This document shows, one piece after another, positions 53,978 through 63,233 of a stretch of DNA of 64,000 nucleotides. The stretch is from Aquabacterium sp. A3 (GTDB lineage Bacteria; Pseudomonadota; Gammaproteobacteria; Burkholderiales; Burkholderiaceae_C): NCBI RefSeq assembly GCF_038069945.1, contig NZ_JBBPEV010000001.1:62001-126000 (forward strand). The letters are read 5' to 3'. Both the position numbers and the translations under genes were made by a program. How positions within the stretch are numbered: the first letter of the stretch is position 1; the number at the start of each line of letters is the position of its first letter. The notes under the pieces are model-generated. The model saw only the letters and a list, made by a program, of their open reading frames with translations, was not told where the DNA came from and did not search any database.

Positions 53978-56038
53978 TCAGGCCATGCCCTGATGACGCA
54001 ACAGGGCGTCGATCTGAGGCTCGCGCCCACGGAAGGCCTTGAAGCTCTCCATCGCCGGGCGGCTGCCACCGGCCTCCAGGATGGCCTCGCGGTAGCGGCG
54101 GCCCACCTCGGGGTTCACCACGCCGGCGCCTGAGGCAGCCTCTTCAAACGCCGCATAGGCGTCTGCCGAGAGCACCTCGGCCCACTTGTAACTGTAATAC
54201 CCCGCCGCGTAGCCGCCCGCAAAGATGTGTGAGAAGGTGTGCTGGAAGCGGTTGAAGGCCGGCGGAATGTTGACCGCCACCTCGCGGCGCACCTCATCGA
54301 CCACCTGCTGGATGCGGTCAGCGCTGCCGGCTTCCGCGTGCAGACGCATGTCGAACAGCGAGAACTCGATCTGGCGCAAGGTCATCAGGCCGCTCTGGAA
54401 GTTCTTGGCAGCGATCATCTTGTCGTAGAGCGCGCGGGGCAGGGGAGCGCCCGTGTCCACATGCGAGGTGAGTTGCTGCAGCACATCCCATTCCCAGCAG
54501 AAGTTCTCCATGAACTGGCTGGGCAATTCCACCGCATCCCATTCCACCCCGCTGATGCCGGCCACGCCGATGTCGTTCACCTTGGTCAGCATGTGGTGCA
54601 GGCCGTGCCCGAACTCATGGAAGAGGGTGATGACGTCGTCGTGGGTGAGCAAGGCGGGCTTGTCGCCCACGCCCTTGGCGAAGTTGCACACCAGGTGCGC
54701 CACCGGGGTTTGCGTGGCGTGGTTGTCAGGGCGTGACCAGCGGCCGCGCACATCGTCCATCCAGGCGCCGGGTCGCTTGCCCGGACGGGCGTAAGGGTCG
54801 AGGTAGAACTGGCCGACCAGCTCGGTGCCCTGGGCACCCTGGCGTTCGATGCGGAAAAAGCGCACGGATTCATGCCACACGGGGGCGGTGTCGGGCTTGA
54901 TCTGCACCTCGAACAGTCGCTCGATCAGGCTGAACAGACCTTTGAGCACCGTGGGCTCGGTGAAGTACTGTTTGACCTCTTGATCGCTGAAGGCGTAGCG
55001 GGCCTCTTTGAGCTTTTCGCTCACGAAGGCCACGTCCCAGGCCTGCAGGTCGTCCAGGCCCAGTTCGCTGCGGGCGAAGTCGCGCAGCTCGGCCATGTCT
55101 TTTTCTGCGTAGGGACGGGCGCGTTGGGCCAGGTCACGCAAGAAGCTCATCACCTGAGCCGGGCTGTCGGCCATCTTGGGCACCAGCGACACATCGGCAA
55201 AGCTGCCGTAGCCCAGCAGCGTGGCTTCTTCCTGGCGCAAGCGCAGGATGTCTTGCATGAGCTGGGAGTTGTCGCGCTCGGCCGGGCCGAACTCGCTGGC
55301 GCGGGTGCTGTAGGCGCGGTACATGGTTTCGCGCAGGCCGCGGTGGGTGGCGTACTGCATCACCGGCAGGTAGCAGGGCATGTGCAGCGTCAGCTTGTGG
55401 CCGTCTTTGCCTTCCGCCTCGGCGGCAGCCCGGGTGGCGTCTTGCACGTCCTGGGGCACCCCGACCAGCTCGTCGGCGCTGGCGTAGTGCGCGAAGGCGT
55501 CCGTGGCATCCATCACGTGTTCAGAGAAAGCCTGCGATTTGGCCGCCTGTTCTTCCTGGATGGCGGCAAAGCGGGTTTTGGCCTCGCCTTGCAATTCGGC
55601 GCCGCCCAGCACGAAGCCGCGCAGGGCGTTGTCCAGCGCACGCTGGCGGGGCGCGCTCAGACGCTCTTCGGCGGGCAAGGCTTGCTGGGCCTGGTTCAGG
55701 GCCTTGTACTTGGCGTACAGGCGCTCGTCGGCGCCCAGACGGGTGTAGAACTCCGTCATGCGGGGCAGGTTGTCGTTGAAGGCTGCACGCAGCTCGGGCG
55801 TGTCGGCCACGCTGTTGAGGTGGCCCACGGCGCCCCAGGCACGGCCCAGGCGCTCGGTGCTCACGTCCAGCAGCAGCGACAGGGCGTCGTAATCCGGCGG
55901 CACGTCCGGGCCCGTCACCTTGGTCAGCGAGGCCTCGGCATCGGCCAGCAGCACGTCGAGCGCGGGTGTCACGTGCTCGGGCTTGATCTGGTCGAACAGG
56001 GGCAGGCCGGAAGTGTCAAGCAGTGGATTGGTGCTCAT
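53978..56038 (-). CDS. prlC: M3-family oligopeptidase A
   Basis: A 686-residue zinc metallopeptidase of the thimet/OpdA group, which degrades peptides (including signal-peptide remnants) in the cytoplasm. The zinc site is HEFGHGLHHML with a downstream Glu in the C-terminal half; TSHVDTGAPLPRALYDKMIAAKNF and GYAAGYYSYKWAEVLSADAY are family landmarks. Length equals that of E. coli OpdA (680). It lies 69 bp after folD on the same strand. Confidence 0.95.
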   Translation of the reverse strand: MSTNPLLDTSGLPLFDQIKPEHVTPALDVLLADAEASLTKVTGPDVPPDYDALSLLLDVSTERLGRAWGAVGHLNSVADTPELRAAFNDNLPRMTEFYTRLGADERLYAKYKALNQAQQALPAEERLSAPRQRALDNALRGFVLGGAELQGEAKTRFAAIQEEQAAKSQAFSEHVMDATDAFAHYASADELVGVPQDVQDATRAAAEAEGKDGHKLTLHMPCYLPVMQYATHRGLRETMYRAYSTRASEFGPAERDNSQLMQDILRLRQEEATLLGYGSFADVSLVPKMADSPAQVMSFLRDLAQRARPYAEKDMAELRDFARSELGLDDLQAWDVAFVSEKLKEARYAFSDQEVKQYFTEPTVLKGLFSLIERLFEVQIKPDTAPVWHESVRFFRIERQGAQGTELVGQFYLDPYARPGKRPGAWMDDVRGRWSRPDNHATQTPVAHLVCNFAKGVGDKPALLTHDDVITLFHEFGHGLHHMLTKVNDIGVAGISGVEWDAVELPSQFMENFCWEWDVLQQLTSHVDTGAPLPRALYDKMIAAKNFQSGLMTLRQIEFSLFDMRLHAEAGSADRIQQVVDEVRREVAVNIPPAFNRFQHTFSHIFAGGYAAGYYSYKWAEVLSADAYAAFEEAASGAGVVNPEVGRRYREAILEAGGSRPAMESFKAFRGREPQIDALLRHQGMA

Positions 56039-56107
56039 GGTGGTGTGCGTTGGGTGTGCCGGATAAACGGAAGCGGTGTCTTGCAGGTGCGGGCGCCAGT
56101 GCGGAAC

Positions 56108-56968
56108 TCAAGCTTGCGCGGCAGTGCGTTCTGCCGCTTCCATGGTGTTGACCAACAACATGGTAATGGTCATGGGGCCCACCCCACCGGGCACAGGGGT
56201 GATGTGGCTGGCCACCTCTTTCACGCCCGCAAAGTCCACGTCGCCGCAGAGCTTGCCGTCGTCGTCGCGGTTCATGCCCACGTCGATCACCACGGCACCG
56301 GGCTTGACCATGTCGGCCGTCAGCACGTTACGCTTGCCCACGGCCGCCACCACGATGTCGGCCTGGCGGGTCATGGCGGCCAGGTCGGCCGTGCCGCTGT
56401 GGGTGATGGTGACGGTGGCGTTGGCGGCCAGCAGCATCATGGCCATGGGCTTGCCCACGATGTTGGAGCGGCCGATCACCACGGCATGCTTGCCGCGCAG
56501 GTCTTTCATGCCGATGGATTCGAGCATCTTCATGCAGCCGTAGGGCGTGCAGGCCTTGAAGCCGACCTCACCCACCATCAGGGCGCCGGCGCTGGCCACA
56601 TGGAAGCCGTCCACATCCTTCAGTGGCGAGATGGCTTCGATCACCTTGTGGTCGTCGATGTGCTTGGGCAGGGGCAACTGCACCAGGATGCCGTGGATGG
56701 ACGGGTCGTTGTTGAGGGCCTCGACACGGGCCAGCAATTCGGCCTCGGTCATCGTGGCCTCGTACTTTTCCAGCACGGAGTGAAAGCCCACGTCTTCACA
56801 GGCCTTGACCTTGTTGCGCACGTAGACCTGGCTGGCGGGGTTGTCGCCCACCAGGATCACGGCCAGCCCAGGCTTGAGGCCCTTGGCCGTGAGCGCGGAA
56901 GCGCGCTGGGCGACTTCGGCGCGCAGTTGCTTGGACAGGGCATTGCCATCAATGAGTTGGGCGGTCAT
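56108..56968 (-). CDS. folD: methylenetetrahydrofolate dehydrogenase/cyclohydrolase FolD
   Basis: Bifunctional one-carbon enzyme, 286 residues. Catalytic region: [19 protein letters not shown] with the key Lys, [15 protein letters not shown]; the NADP-binding region has [14 protein letters not shown]; the end shows [19 protein letters not shown]. Start ATG at 56968 with GGAG upstream. The preceding response-regulator gene ends at its own terminator (57015-57041), so folD is probably transcribed separately. Confidence 0.97.
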   Translation of the reverse strand: MTAQLIDGNALSKQLRAEVAQRASALTAKGLKPGLAVILVGDNPASQVYVRNKVKACEDVGFHSVLEKYEATMTEAELLARVEALNNDPSIHGILVQLPLPKHIDDHKVIEAISPLKDVDGFHVASAGALMVGEVGFKACTPYGCMKMLESIGMKDLRGKHAVVIGRSNIVGKPMAMMLLAANATVTITHSGTADLAAMTRQADIVVAAVGKRNVLTADMVKPGAVVIDVGMNRDDDGKLCGDVDFAGVKEVASHITPVPGGVGPMTITMLLVNTMEAAERTAAQA

Positions 56969-57014
56969 GGGGGGCTCCGAGGCGGGAAACAGTGAGAGCG
57001 GGGGGCTCAGGAAT

Positions 57015-57041
57015 GGAAAAAGGCCGCTGTCGGGCGGCCTT
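57015..57041 (-). terminator. intrinsic terminator after the response-regulator gene
   Basis: On the minus strand: perfect 8-bp stem AAGGCCGC / GCGGCCTT with a 6-nt loop followed by T residues, 21 nt downstream of the response-regulator stop. It separates the two-component operon from folD. Confidence 0.92.
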
Positions 57042-57061
57042 CGAGGGCTGGGGCGCGGGCC

Positions 57062-57703
57062 TTACTTGGTGGCCGCGGCAGGGGGCTGCTGGTTGGCGCC
57101 CAGGGCGATCTTCAGCAGGTCGGCCACGGTGTTGGCGTTGAGCTTTTCCATGACGTTGGCCCGGTGAGCCTCGACGGTCTTGATCGAAATGCCGAGATCA
57201 TCCGCGATCTGCTTGTTCAGCCGACCGGCCACGATGCGCTCCAGCACCTGGGCTTCGCGGGTGGTCAGGCGAGACAGCAGGGCCTCGCGGCTGGCGGCCT
57301 CCTGGGATTGCGAGAACGCGGCACGGGCCTGGTCCAGCATGCGCTCAACCAGGGCCACCAGGGCGTCTTCCTTGAAGGGTTTTTCGATGAAGTCCATCGC
57401 GCCCTTTTTCATGGTGTTCACCGCCATGGGCACGTCACCATGCCCCGTGATGAACACGATGGGCAGAGGCGACTTGCGCTCCAGCAGCTTGTCTTGCAGT
57501 TCAAGACCGCTCATGCCATCCATGCGGATGTCGGCGATCAGACAGGCCACTTCACGGGGATCAAAACGGGCGAGGAACGACTCGGCGGAGTCAAAGCAAC
57601 GAACGCGGTAGTCCTTGCCTTCCAGCAGCCACTGCAGTGAATCGCGGACGGCCTCGTCGTCGTCCACCACATAGACCGTGCCTTTTTTCGGAATCAAGCT
57701 CAT
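57062..57703 (-). CDS. FixJ/LuxR-type response regulator
   Basis: A 213-residue regulator. The receiver domain has the acidic triad DDD (14-16), phospho-acceptor D58 (LIADIRMDGMSG), T86 and K108 (EKPF). The C-terminal LuxR helix-turn-helix reads SRLTTREAQVLERIVAGRLNKQIADDLGISIKTVEAHRANVMEKL. It is encoded directly after the sensor kinase with a 4-nt ATGA overlap, so the two are a cognate pair. Targets are unknown; the divergent aceE promoter, which carries a dyad, is the nearest candidate. Confidence 0.94.
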   Translation of the reverse strand: MSLIPKKGTVYVVDDDEAVRDSLQWLLEGKDYRVRCFDSAESFLARFDPREVACLIADIRMDGMSGLELQDKLLERKSPLPIVFITGHGDVPMAVNTMKKGAMDFIEKPFKEDALVALVERMLDQARAAFSQSQEAASREALLSRLTTREAQVLERIVAGRLNKQIADDLGISIKTVEAHRANVMEKLNANTVADLLKIALGANQQPPAAATK

Positions 57704-60300
57704 GGGTTGTCAGCCTGCAAGTTGTTTGAATGGGGCGGGGCCGCGTCTGCGGTCACCTGTGGATCGATGGGCAGCGTGAAGCTGAATCGACATCCGACCG
57801 TCACGGAATCATTGTAGAGGTTCTCTGCCTTGATGCGACCGTGATGGGACTCGATGATAGACCGGCACAGACTCAGGCCTATCCCTAAGCCCTCGGCTTT
57901 GGTGGAGTGGAAGGCTTCGAACAGGCGCGCCAGCATGTCTTCTTTCATGCCCGGGCCACTGTCGGTGACGGTGAATTCCACCACATCGCCTTGCTCTTCG
58001 GTGCGGCGCTGCTGCACCCGCAGGTCGATGGTGCGCCGCGATTGAGGCATGTTGGCCGTGTCGATGGCTTCAGCGGCGTTTTTCAGCAGGTTGAGCAAGA
58101 CCTGCTCGATCAGGATGGGGTCGGCCGAGAGCTGGGGCAGGCGGTTGGCCACGACGGTGTTGAGGGTGACGCGGCGGCGTTTCATCTCGAACATGGCCAG
58201 GTCCGTCACAGCATCGGTGATGTCGCGCACGCGACAGGGCTGCCGCTGAGGCTCTGATCGCTTCACGAACTGACGGATGCGGTGGATGATCTGGCCCGCG
58301 CGCTGGGCCTGGCGTGCGGTTTTTTCCAGAGCCCCCACCAACTGCTCGTTGTCGATGTTGCCGTTTTGAACCCGGCTGATCAAACCACTGCAGTAGTTGG
58401 AGATGGCCGCCAGCGGCTGGTTGAGCTCGTGCGCCACGGTCGACGCCATTTCGCCCATGGTGATGAGCCGGCTGGTGAACTGGGCTTTTTCGGCCTGGCG
58501 CGCGGCGGCGTCTTCGGCCATCTTGCGGTCGGTGATGTCGGTGGCGATGAGCATCTGGGCAAGGTTGCCGTCGGTCCACTGGATGTAGCGCGCACGCACG
58601 TCAAACCATTTTTGCGCGCCGTCCAGGAACACCTCTCGGGTGTCGCTGCCGGCGGTGGTCAGCGCCTGGGTGGGCAGGCCACCAAAGTCATCCACGGATT
58701 CGTCTCCATCGATGATTTCGTCGGGCATCACCTCGCCGCCGGTGAGCTGGGCGTGGGCATCCGGGTTGGCGCCAAACCACAGCCGATAAGACCGGTTGGC
58801 GAAGAGCAGCTCTCCGCGCTGCACGGACACCACCGACACGGCCGCATCGAGTCCCTCCAGCACGGTGGTGAAGCGCTCATGGGCCGCGGTGAGCTGGTCG
58901 CGCACGCGCTTGGCCTCGGTGATGTTGGTAACCGAGGTCATCCAGCCCGTTTGATCCCCCTGGGCATCAATGAGGGGCGACACATACAGGCGGGCGTCAA
59001 ACTGGCTGCCGTCGCGCCGTTGCATCACCACCTCGATGCCGCCCATCGGGCTGCGGCCCAGCAATTCTTGCTGGAACATGCGGTTGAACTCGTCCAGGCG
59101 GTCTTTGGGCCAGTAGGGATAAGGCGGCACGCAGCCGATCAGCTCTTCTTCAGAAAAGCCGGTCATGGCGCAAAAGGCCGGGTTCACGTAGGTGATGCGG
59201 CCTTCGAGGTCGATGGTGCGCATCCCGGTGAGCATGGAGTTCTCCATGGCCCGGCGGAAGTTGGTTTCCTGCACCAGGGTTTTCTGAATTTCGGTGCGGC
59301 GTCGCATGTGGCGCAAGGTGCCCATGAGGGTCCACACGGTGAGCACCGACAGGGCCACCACCATCCAGAACAAGGTGTTGCCGATCAGGTTGGACGAGGT
59401 GCGAAACCCCATGCCACGCAGGATCAGGCCATTGCCCACCGGGGTGACGACCACCTCGTGCACGAAGGTGGGGCGCGCGGCGCTGTCTTTGTCGATGCCG
59501 ACATAGCCAGTGAGGGCGGTGCCGTCCAGGGTGACCAGGCTCATGGCGTGCCGGCTGGCGATTTCCTGGGGCACCAGGTAACGCATGAGCGGGTCCAGCG
59601 CGTACTCGGCCACGATGGTGCCGTTCACGCCAGAGCGCTCCAGCACCGGGATGTGCACCTGGATGACGCGCGCGCCGGTGGCGTTGCGAAATGGGTATGA
59701 ATAAGACGGCTGCAAGCGGTCTTTGGCCAGCCGGAAGGCTTCAACGGGCTCCTGGGCGTCTTTGAAGGGGTCGTAAATGTCGCTGGGCACCAAAGGCGTG
59801 GCACCGGGGCTGCCTGCAGGATTGATGCTGAGTGTGCTGGCGTCCAGCGGCAGGCTCAAGGTGCTGCGGGCCGCACGAATCTGCCGGTCGGCCGTGACCC
59901 AGGCCACACCCACCAGCTCGGGACGGGATCGGATGAAGTCGCCCGCTTGTTGCAGGAATGGCGCAAGCTGAGCAGGGCGCAAGGTGGTTTCGCGAGCGAT
60001 CCGGGTGAGTTGCTCCTGGTTTTCTAGCAAACGCAAGCGGACTTGCTGCTGCACCACCTCGGTGTCACGTTTGACGGCCTCTTGCTCGCGCTCGAGTTCT
60101 TCGTTGCGCAGGTACCAGAAGGCCGCAATGATGGCCGCCAGGAACAGCAACACCGACACCAAGGGGCCCAATGTGGCGTACCGGTCTTGTTGACTGGGGC
60201 TCTGGCGACGCCACCAGCGCCAGAACAGGCGGCTGGTTTGTCCGCCGGCTTGCGCGCGGCGTTGACCAGGGGAGGGGGGCAATGTTGCAGGAAACACCAT
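57700..60300 (-). CDS. membrane-bound sensor histidine kinase with periplasmic sensor and PAS domains
   Basis: An 866-residue kinase. Two membrane helices (about 48-66 and 335-357) enclose a periplasmic sensor of about 270 residues. PAS domains follow (about 380-490, with NPAFCAMTGFSEEELIG, and about 505-610). HisKA is of the FixL/NtrB type with H624 in STVAHELNQPLAAISNY; the ATPase has NLLKNAAEAID, DSGPGM and GLGIGLSL. No haem-PAS signature was recognised. ATG at 60300 has no ribosome site, and GATAAT lies 6 nt upstream, so the mRNA may be leaderless. The frame is open to 60672 but overlaps aceE. Confidence 0.9.
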   Translation of the reverse strand: MVFPATLPPSPGQRRAQAGGQTSRLFWRWWRRQSPSQQDRYATLGPLVSVLLFLAAIIAAFWYLRNEELEREQEAVKRDTEVVQQQVRLRLLENQEQLTRIARETTLRPAQLAPFLQQAGDFIRSRPELVGVAWVTADRQIRAARSTLSLPLDASTLSINPAGSPGATPLVPSDIYDPFKDAQEPVEAFRLAKDRLQPSYSYPFRNATGARVIQVHIPVLERSGVNGTIVAEYALDPLMRYLVPQEIASRHAMSLVTLDGTALTGYVGIDKDSAARPTFVHEVVVTPVGNGLILRGMGFRTSSNLIGNTLFWMVVALSVLTVWTLMGTLRHMRRRTEIQKTLVQETNFRRAMENSMLTGMRTIDLEGRITYVNPAFCAMTGFSEEELIGCVPPYPYWPKDRLDEFNRMFQQELLGRSPMGGIEVVMQRRDGSQFDARLYVSPLIDAQGDQTGWMTSVTNITEAKRVRDQLTAAHERFTTVLEGLDAAVSVVSVQRGELLFANRSYRLWFGANPDAHAQLTGGEVMPDEIIDGDESVDDFGGLPTQALTTAGSDTREVFLDGAQKWFDVRARYIQWTDGNLAQMLIATDITDRKMAEDAAARQAEKAQFTSRLITMGEMASTVAHELNQPLAAISNYCSGLISRVQNGNIDNEQLVGALEKTARQAQRAGQIIHRIRQFVKRSEPQRQPCRVRDITDAVTDLAMFEMKRRRVTLNTVVANRLPQLSADPILIEQVLLNLLKNAAEAIDTANMPQSRRTIDLRVQQRRTEEQGDVVEFTVTDSGPGMKEDMLARLFEAFHSTKAEGLGIGLSLCRSIIESHHGRIKAENLYNDSVTVGCRFSFTLPIDPQVTADAAPPHSNNLQADNP

Positions 60301-60329
60301 GGCGACATTATCCGTGTGGGTTCCCGCAC

Positions 60330-60357
60330 TTGGCAGAGGAAGAACTCGGCGTATGCT
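60330..60357 (+). promoter_or_regulatory. candidate aceE promoter
   Basis: TTGGCA (60330-60335), 16-bp spacer, TATGCT (60352-60357). Transcription would begin near 60364, about 125 nt before the aceE ATG and inside a dyad (60362-60395). Strength is moderate and the call is by eye. Confidence 0.5.
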
Positions 60358-60361
60358 TTTC

Positions 60362-60395
60362 GTGTTTTGCAATACCACCCCTGTTGCAGAAACAC
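60362..60395 (+). repeat. dyad at the predicted aceE transcription start
   Basis: GTGTTTTGCAA (60362-60372) and TTGCAGAAACAC (60384-60395) are inverted copies with one extra base, 11 nt apart. The position right at the predicted start suits an operator for a repressor or response regulator; an mRNA leader hairpin is the alternative. Confidence 0.5.
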
Positions 60396-60490
60396 TTCGC
60401 AACCCCCTGGTTCCCCCGTTTATCCACGATCTGGAACCTGGACGTGTGTCCATACTGGTGCACACGCCCAACGCACAGGAGACTGACCCC

Positions 60491-63208
60491 ATGTCTGCCC
60501 ACGATCCGCTGCCGTCATCGGCCCTGGACCTGGATCCCGAAGAGACCCGAGAATGGCTTGACGCCTTGACGGGCGTGATCGAGACGGAGGGGCGATCTCG
60601 CGCCCATGACCTGCTTGAGACCTTGCTGGACCATGCCCGGCAGGCGGGCATTGACCTTCCTTTTTCTGCCACGACGGCCTACGTCAACACCATTCCGGTG
60701 GAAGACGAGGCCCATCACCCTGGCAACCTGGAGATTGAAGAGCGCCTGCGCAGCTACATGCGCTGGAACGCCATGGCCATGGTGGTGAGGGCCAACCGAC
60801 ATAATCCGCCCGATGGGGGCGATCTCGGCGGTCACATTTCCTCCTTCGCGTCCTTGGCGACCATGCTGGGCGTGGGTTTCAATCACTTCTGGCACGGTGA
60901 CACGCCGGACCATGGCGGCGACCTGCTCTACATCCAGGGGCACTCGGCCCCGGGCATTTACGCCCGTGCCTTCATGGAGGGGCGCCTCAGCGAGGAGCAA
61001 CTGGCCAACTTCCGCCAGGAAGTGGGGGGCAAGGGCTTGTCGAGTTATCCGCATCCCAAATTGATGCCCGAGTTCTGGCAGTTTCCCACCGTGTCGATGG
61101 GCCTGGGGCCCATCATGGCCATCTACCAGGCGCGGTTCCTGAAGTACCTGCATGCCCGGGGCCTGGCCGACACCTCCAAGCGCAAGGTCTGGGTGTTCTG
61201 CGGCGATGGCGAGATGGACGAACCCGAATCGCTGGGCGCCATCGGCTTGGCCGCCCGCGAAAAGCTCGACAACCTGATCTTCGTCATCAACTGCAACCTG
61301 CAGCGCCTGGACGGCCCGGTGCGCGGCAACGGCAAGATCGTGCAGGAGCTGGAAGGCGAGTTCCGTGGTGCCGGCTGGAACGTGATCAAGCTGCTGTGGG
61401 GCTCGTACTGGGACCCGCTGCTGGCGCGTGACAAGGACGGCATCCTGCGCAAGATCATGATGGAGATGGTCGACGGCGACTACCAGGCCTGCAAGGCCAA
61501 TGATGGTGCCTTTGTCCGCGAGTGCTTCTTTGGGCGCCACCCCAAGACCGCCGAGATGGTGGCCCGCATGTCCGATGACGACATCTGGCGCCTGAACCGT
61601 GGCGGCCATGACCCGCAGAAGGTGTACGCGGCCTACCACGCGGCGGTGAACCACGCCGGTCAGCCCACCGTGCTGTTGATCAAGACGGTCAAGGGCTTTG
61701 GCATGGGCAAGAGCGGCGAAGGCAAGAACACCGCTCACCAGACCAAGAAGCTGACGGACGAAGACATCAAGGCCTTCCGTGATCGCTTCAACATTCCGGT
61801 GGCCGACGAAGACATCGAGAAGCTGCCGTTCATCAAGCCGGCGCCCAACACGCCCGAGATGAGCTATCTGCTGGAACGCCGCGCCGCCTTGGGTGGCTCA
61901 CTGCCCAAGCGCCGCCCCAAAGCCGATGAAACCTTGGTCGTGCCGGGGTTGGATGCCTTTCAAAGTGTGCTGGAGCCCACGGCCGAAGGCCGCGAGATAT
62001 CGACCACCCAGGCCTTCGTGCGCTGCCTGACGCCGCTGCTGCGTGACAGCAACCTGGGGCCGCGCGTGGTGCCCATCCTGGTGGACGAGGCCCGCACTTT
62101 CGGTATGGAAGGCCTGTTCCGTCAGATCGGCATCTACGCGCCGGAAGGCCAGAAGTACACCCCGGTCGACAAAGACCAGGTCATGTACTACCGCGAAGAC
62201 AAGGCCGGCCAGATCCTGCAAGAGGGCATCAACGAAGCGGGCGGCATGAGCTCGTGGATCGCTGCGGCCACGTCGTACTCGACGAACAACCGCGTGATGA
62301 TCCCGTTCTACATCTACTACTCGATGTTCGGGCTGCAACGCATTGGCGACCTGGCCTGGGCTGCCGGCGACATGCAGGCACGCGGTTTCCTGCTGGGCGG
62401 CACGTCGGGCCGCACCACGCTGAACGGCGAAGGCCTGCAGCACGAAGATGGTCACAGCCAGCTGGTGGCCGGCACGATCCCGAACTGCCTGAGCTACGAC
62501 CCGAGCTTTGCGCATGAAGTCGCCGTCATCATCCAGGATGGCTTGAAGCGCATGGTCGAGAAGCAGGAAAACGTTTTCTACTACCTGACCTTGCTGAACG
62601 AGAACTACGCGCAGCCCGGTCTGAAGACCGGCACCGAGGCGGAGATCATCGCGGGCATGTATTGCCTGCAGGATGCGGATGCCAGCAAACCCTTGCAGGT
62701 CAACCTGCTGGGCTCGGGCTCCATCTTGCGCGAGTCGATGGCGGCCAAGGCCTTGCTGGAGGCCGAGTGGGGGGTGGGTGCCCACGTGTGGAGCTGCCCG
62801 AGCTTCAACCTGCTGGCCCGCGATGGTCAGGATGTGGAGCGCTGGAACCTGCTGCACCCCACCGATGTGCCTCGCGTGCCCTTCGTCACGAAGCAGCTTG
62901 ATCGCACCGAGGGTCCGGTGGTGGCCTCGACCGACTACGTCAAGGCCTTGCCTGAGCAGATCCGCGCCTACATCCCGAAGGATGAAGAAGGCAGGGTGCG
63001 TTCGTTCAAGGTGCTGGGCACCGATGGCTTTGGTCGTTCCGACTTCCGTTACCGATTGCGCGAGCACTTCGAGATCAACCGCCACTACATCGTGGTGGCG
63101 GCGCTCAAGAGCCTGGCCGATGAGGGCCGGTTGCCGGTGTCGAAGGTGGCCGAGGCCATCAGCCGCTATGGCATCGACACCGACAAGGTGAACCCGCTGT
63201 ACGCCTGA
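60491..63208 (+). CDS. aceE: pyruvate dehydrogenase E1 component (homodimeric type)
   Basis: Thiamine-diphosphate E1 of the pyruvate dehydrogenase complex, 905 residues. Landmarks: [22 protein letters not shown], the ThDP motif [17 protein letters not shown]...[52 protein letters not shown], and [13 protein letters not shown]. Start at 60491 with AGGAG 9 nt upstream; in-frame codons back to 60299 run through the promoter and are not coding. aceF follows after 25 nt. Confidence 0.97.
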   Translation: MSAHDPLPSSALDLDPEETREWLDALTGVIETEGRSRAHDLLETLLDHARQAGIDLPFSATTAYVNTIPVEDEAHHPGNLEIEERLRSYMRWNAMAMVVRANRHNPPDGGDLGGHISSFASLATMLGVGFNHFWHGDTPDHGGDLLYIQGHSAPGIYARAFMEGRLSEEQLANFRQEVGGKGLSSYPHPKLMPEFWQFPTVSMGLGPIMAIYQARFLKYLHARGLADTSKRKVWVFCGDGEMDEPESLGAIGLAAREKLDNLIFVINCNLQRLDGPVRGNGKIVQELEGEFRGAGWNVIKLLWGSYWDPLLARDKDGILRKIMMEMVDGDYQACKANDGAFVRECFFGRHPKTAEMVARMSDDDIWRLNRGGHDPQKVYAAYHAAVNHAGQPTVLLIKTVKGFGMGKSGEGKNTAHQTKKLTDEDIKAFRDRFNIPVADEDIEKLPFIKPAPNTPEMSYLLERRAALGGSLPKRRPKADETLVVPGLDAFQSVLEPTAEGREISTTQAFVRCLTPLLRDSNLGPRVVPILVDEARTFGMEGLFRQIGIYAPEGQKYTPVDKDQVMYYREDKAGQILQEGINEAGGMSSWIAAATSYSTNNRVMIPFYIYYSMFGLQRIGDLAWAAGDMQARGFLLGGTSGRTTLNGEGLQHEDGHSQLVAGTIPNCLSYDPSFAHEVAVIIQDGLKRMVEKQENVFYYLTLLNENYAQPGLKTGTEAEIIAGMYCLQDADASKPLQVNLLGSGSILRESMAAKALLEAEWGVGAHVWSCPSFNLLARDGQDVERWNLLHPTDVPRVPFVTKQLDRTEGPVVASTDYVKALPEQIRAYIPKDEEGRVRSFKVLGTDGFGRSDFRYRLREHFEINRHYIVVAALKSLADEGRLPVSKVAEAISRYGIDTDKVNPLYA

Positions 63209-63233
63209 GATCGATCTGGAACGGAGCTTCAAC

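Noticed and set aside
54872..56995. 707-codon open frame antisense to prlC and folD
   Set aside because: It spans two well-supported genes and the gap between them; no domain is recognisable.
60301..60672. Upstream extension of the sensor kinase into aceE
   Set aside because: It overlaps the aceE promoter and coding region, and the added residues resemble no sensor domain.
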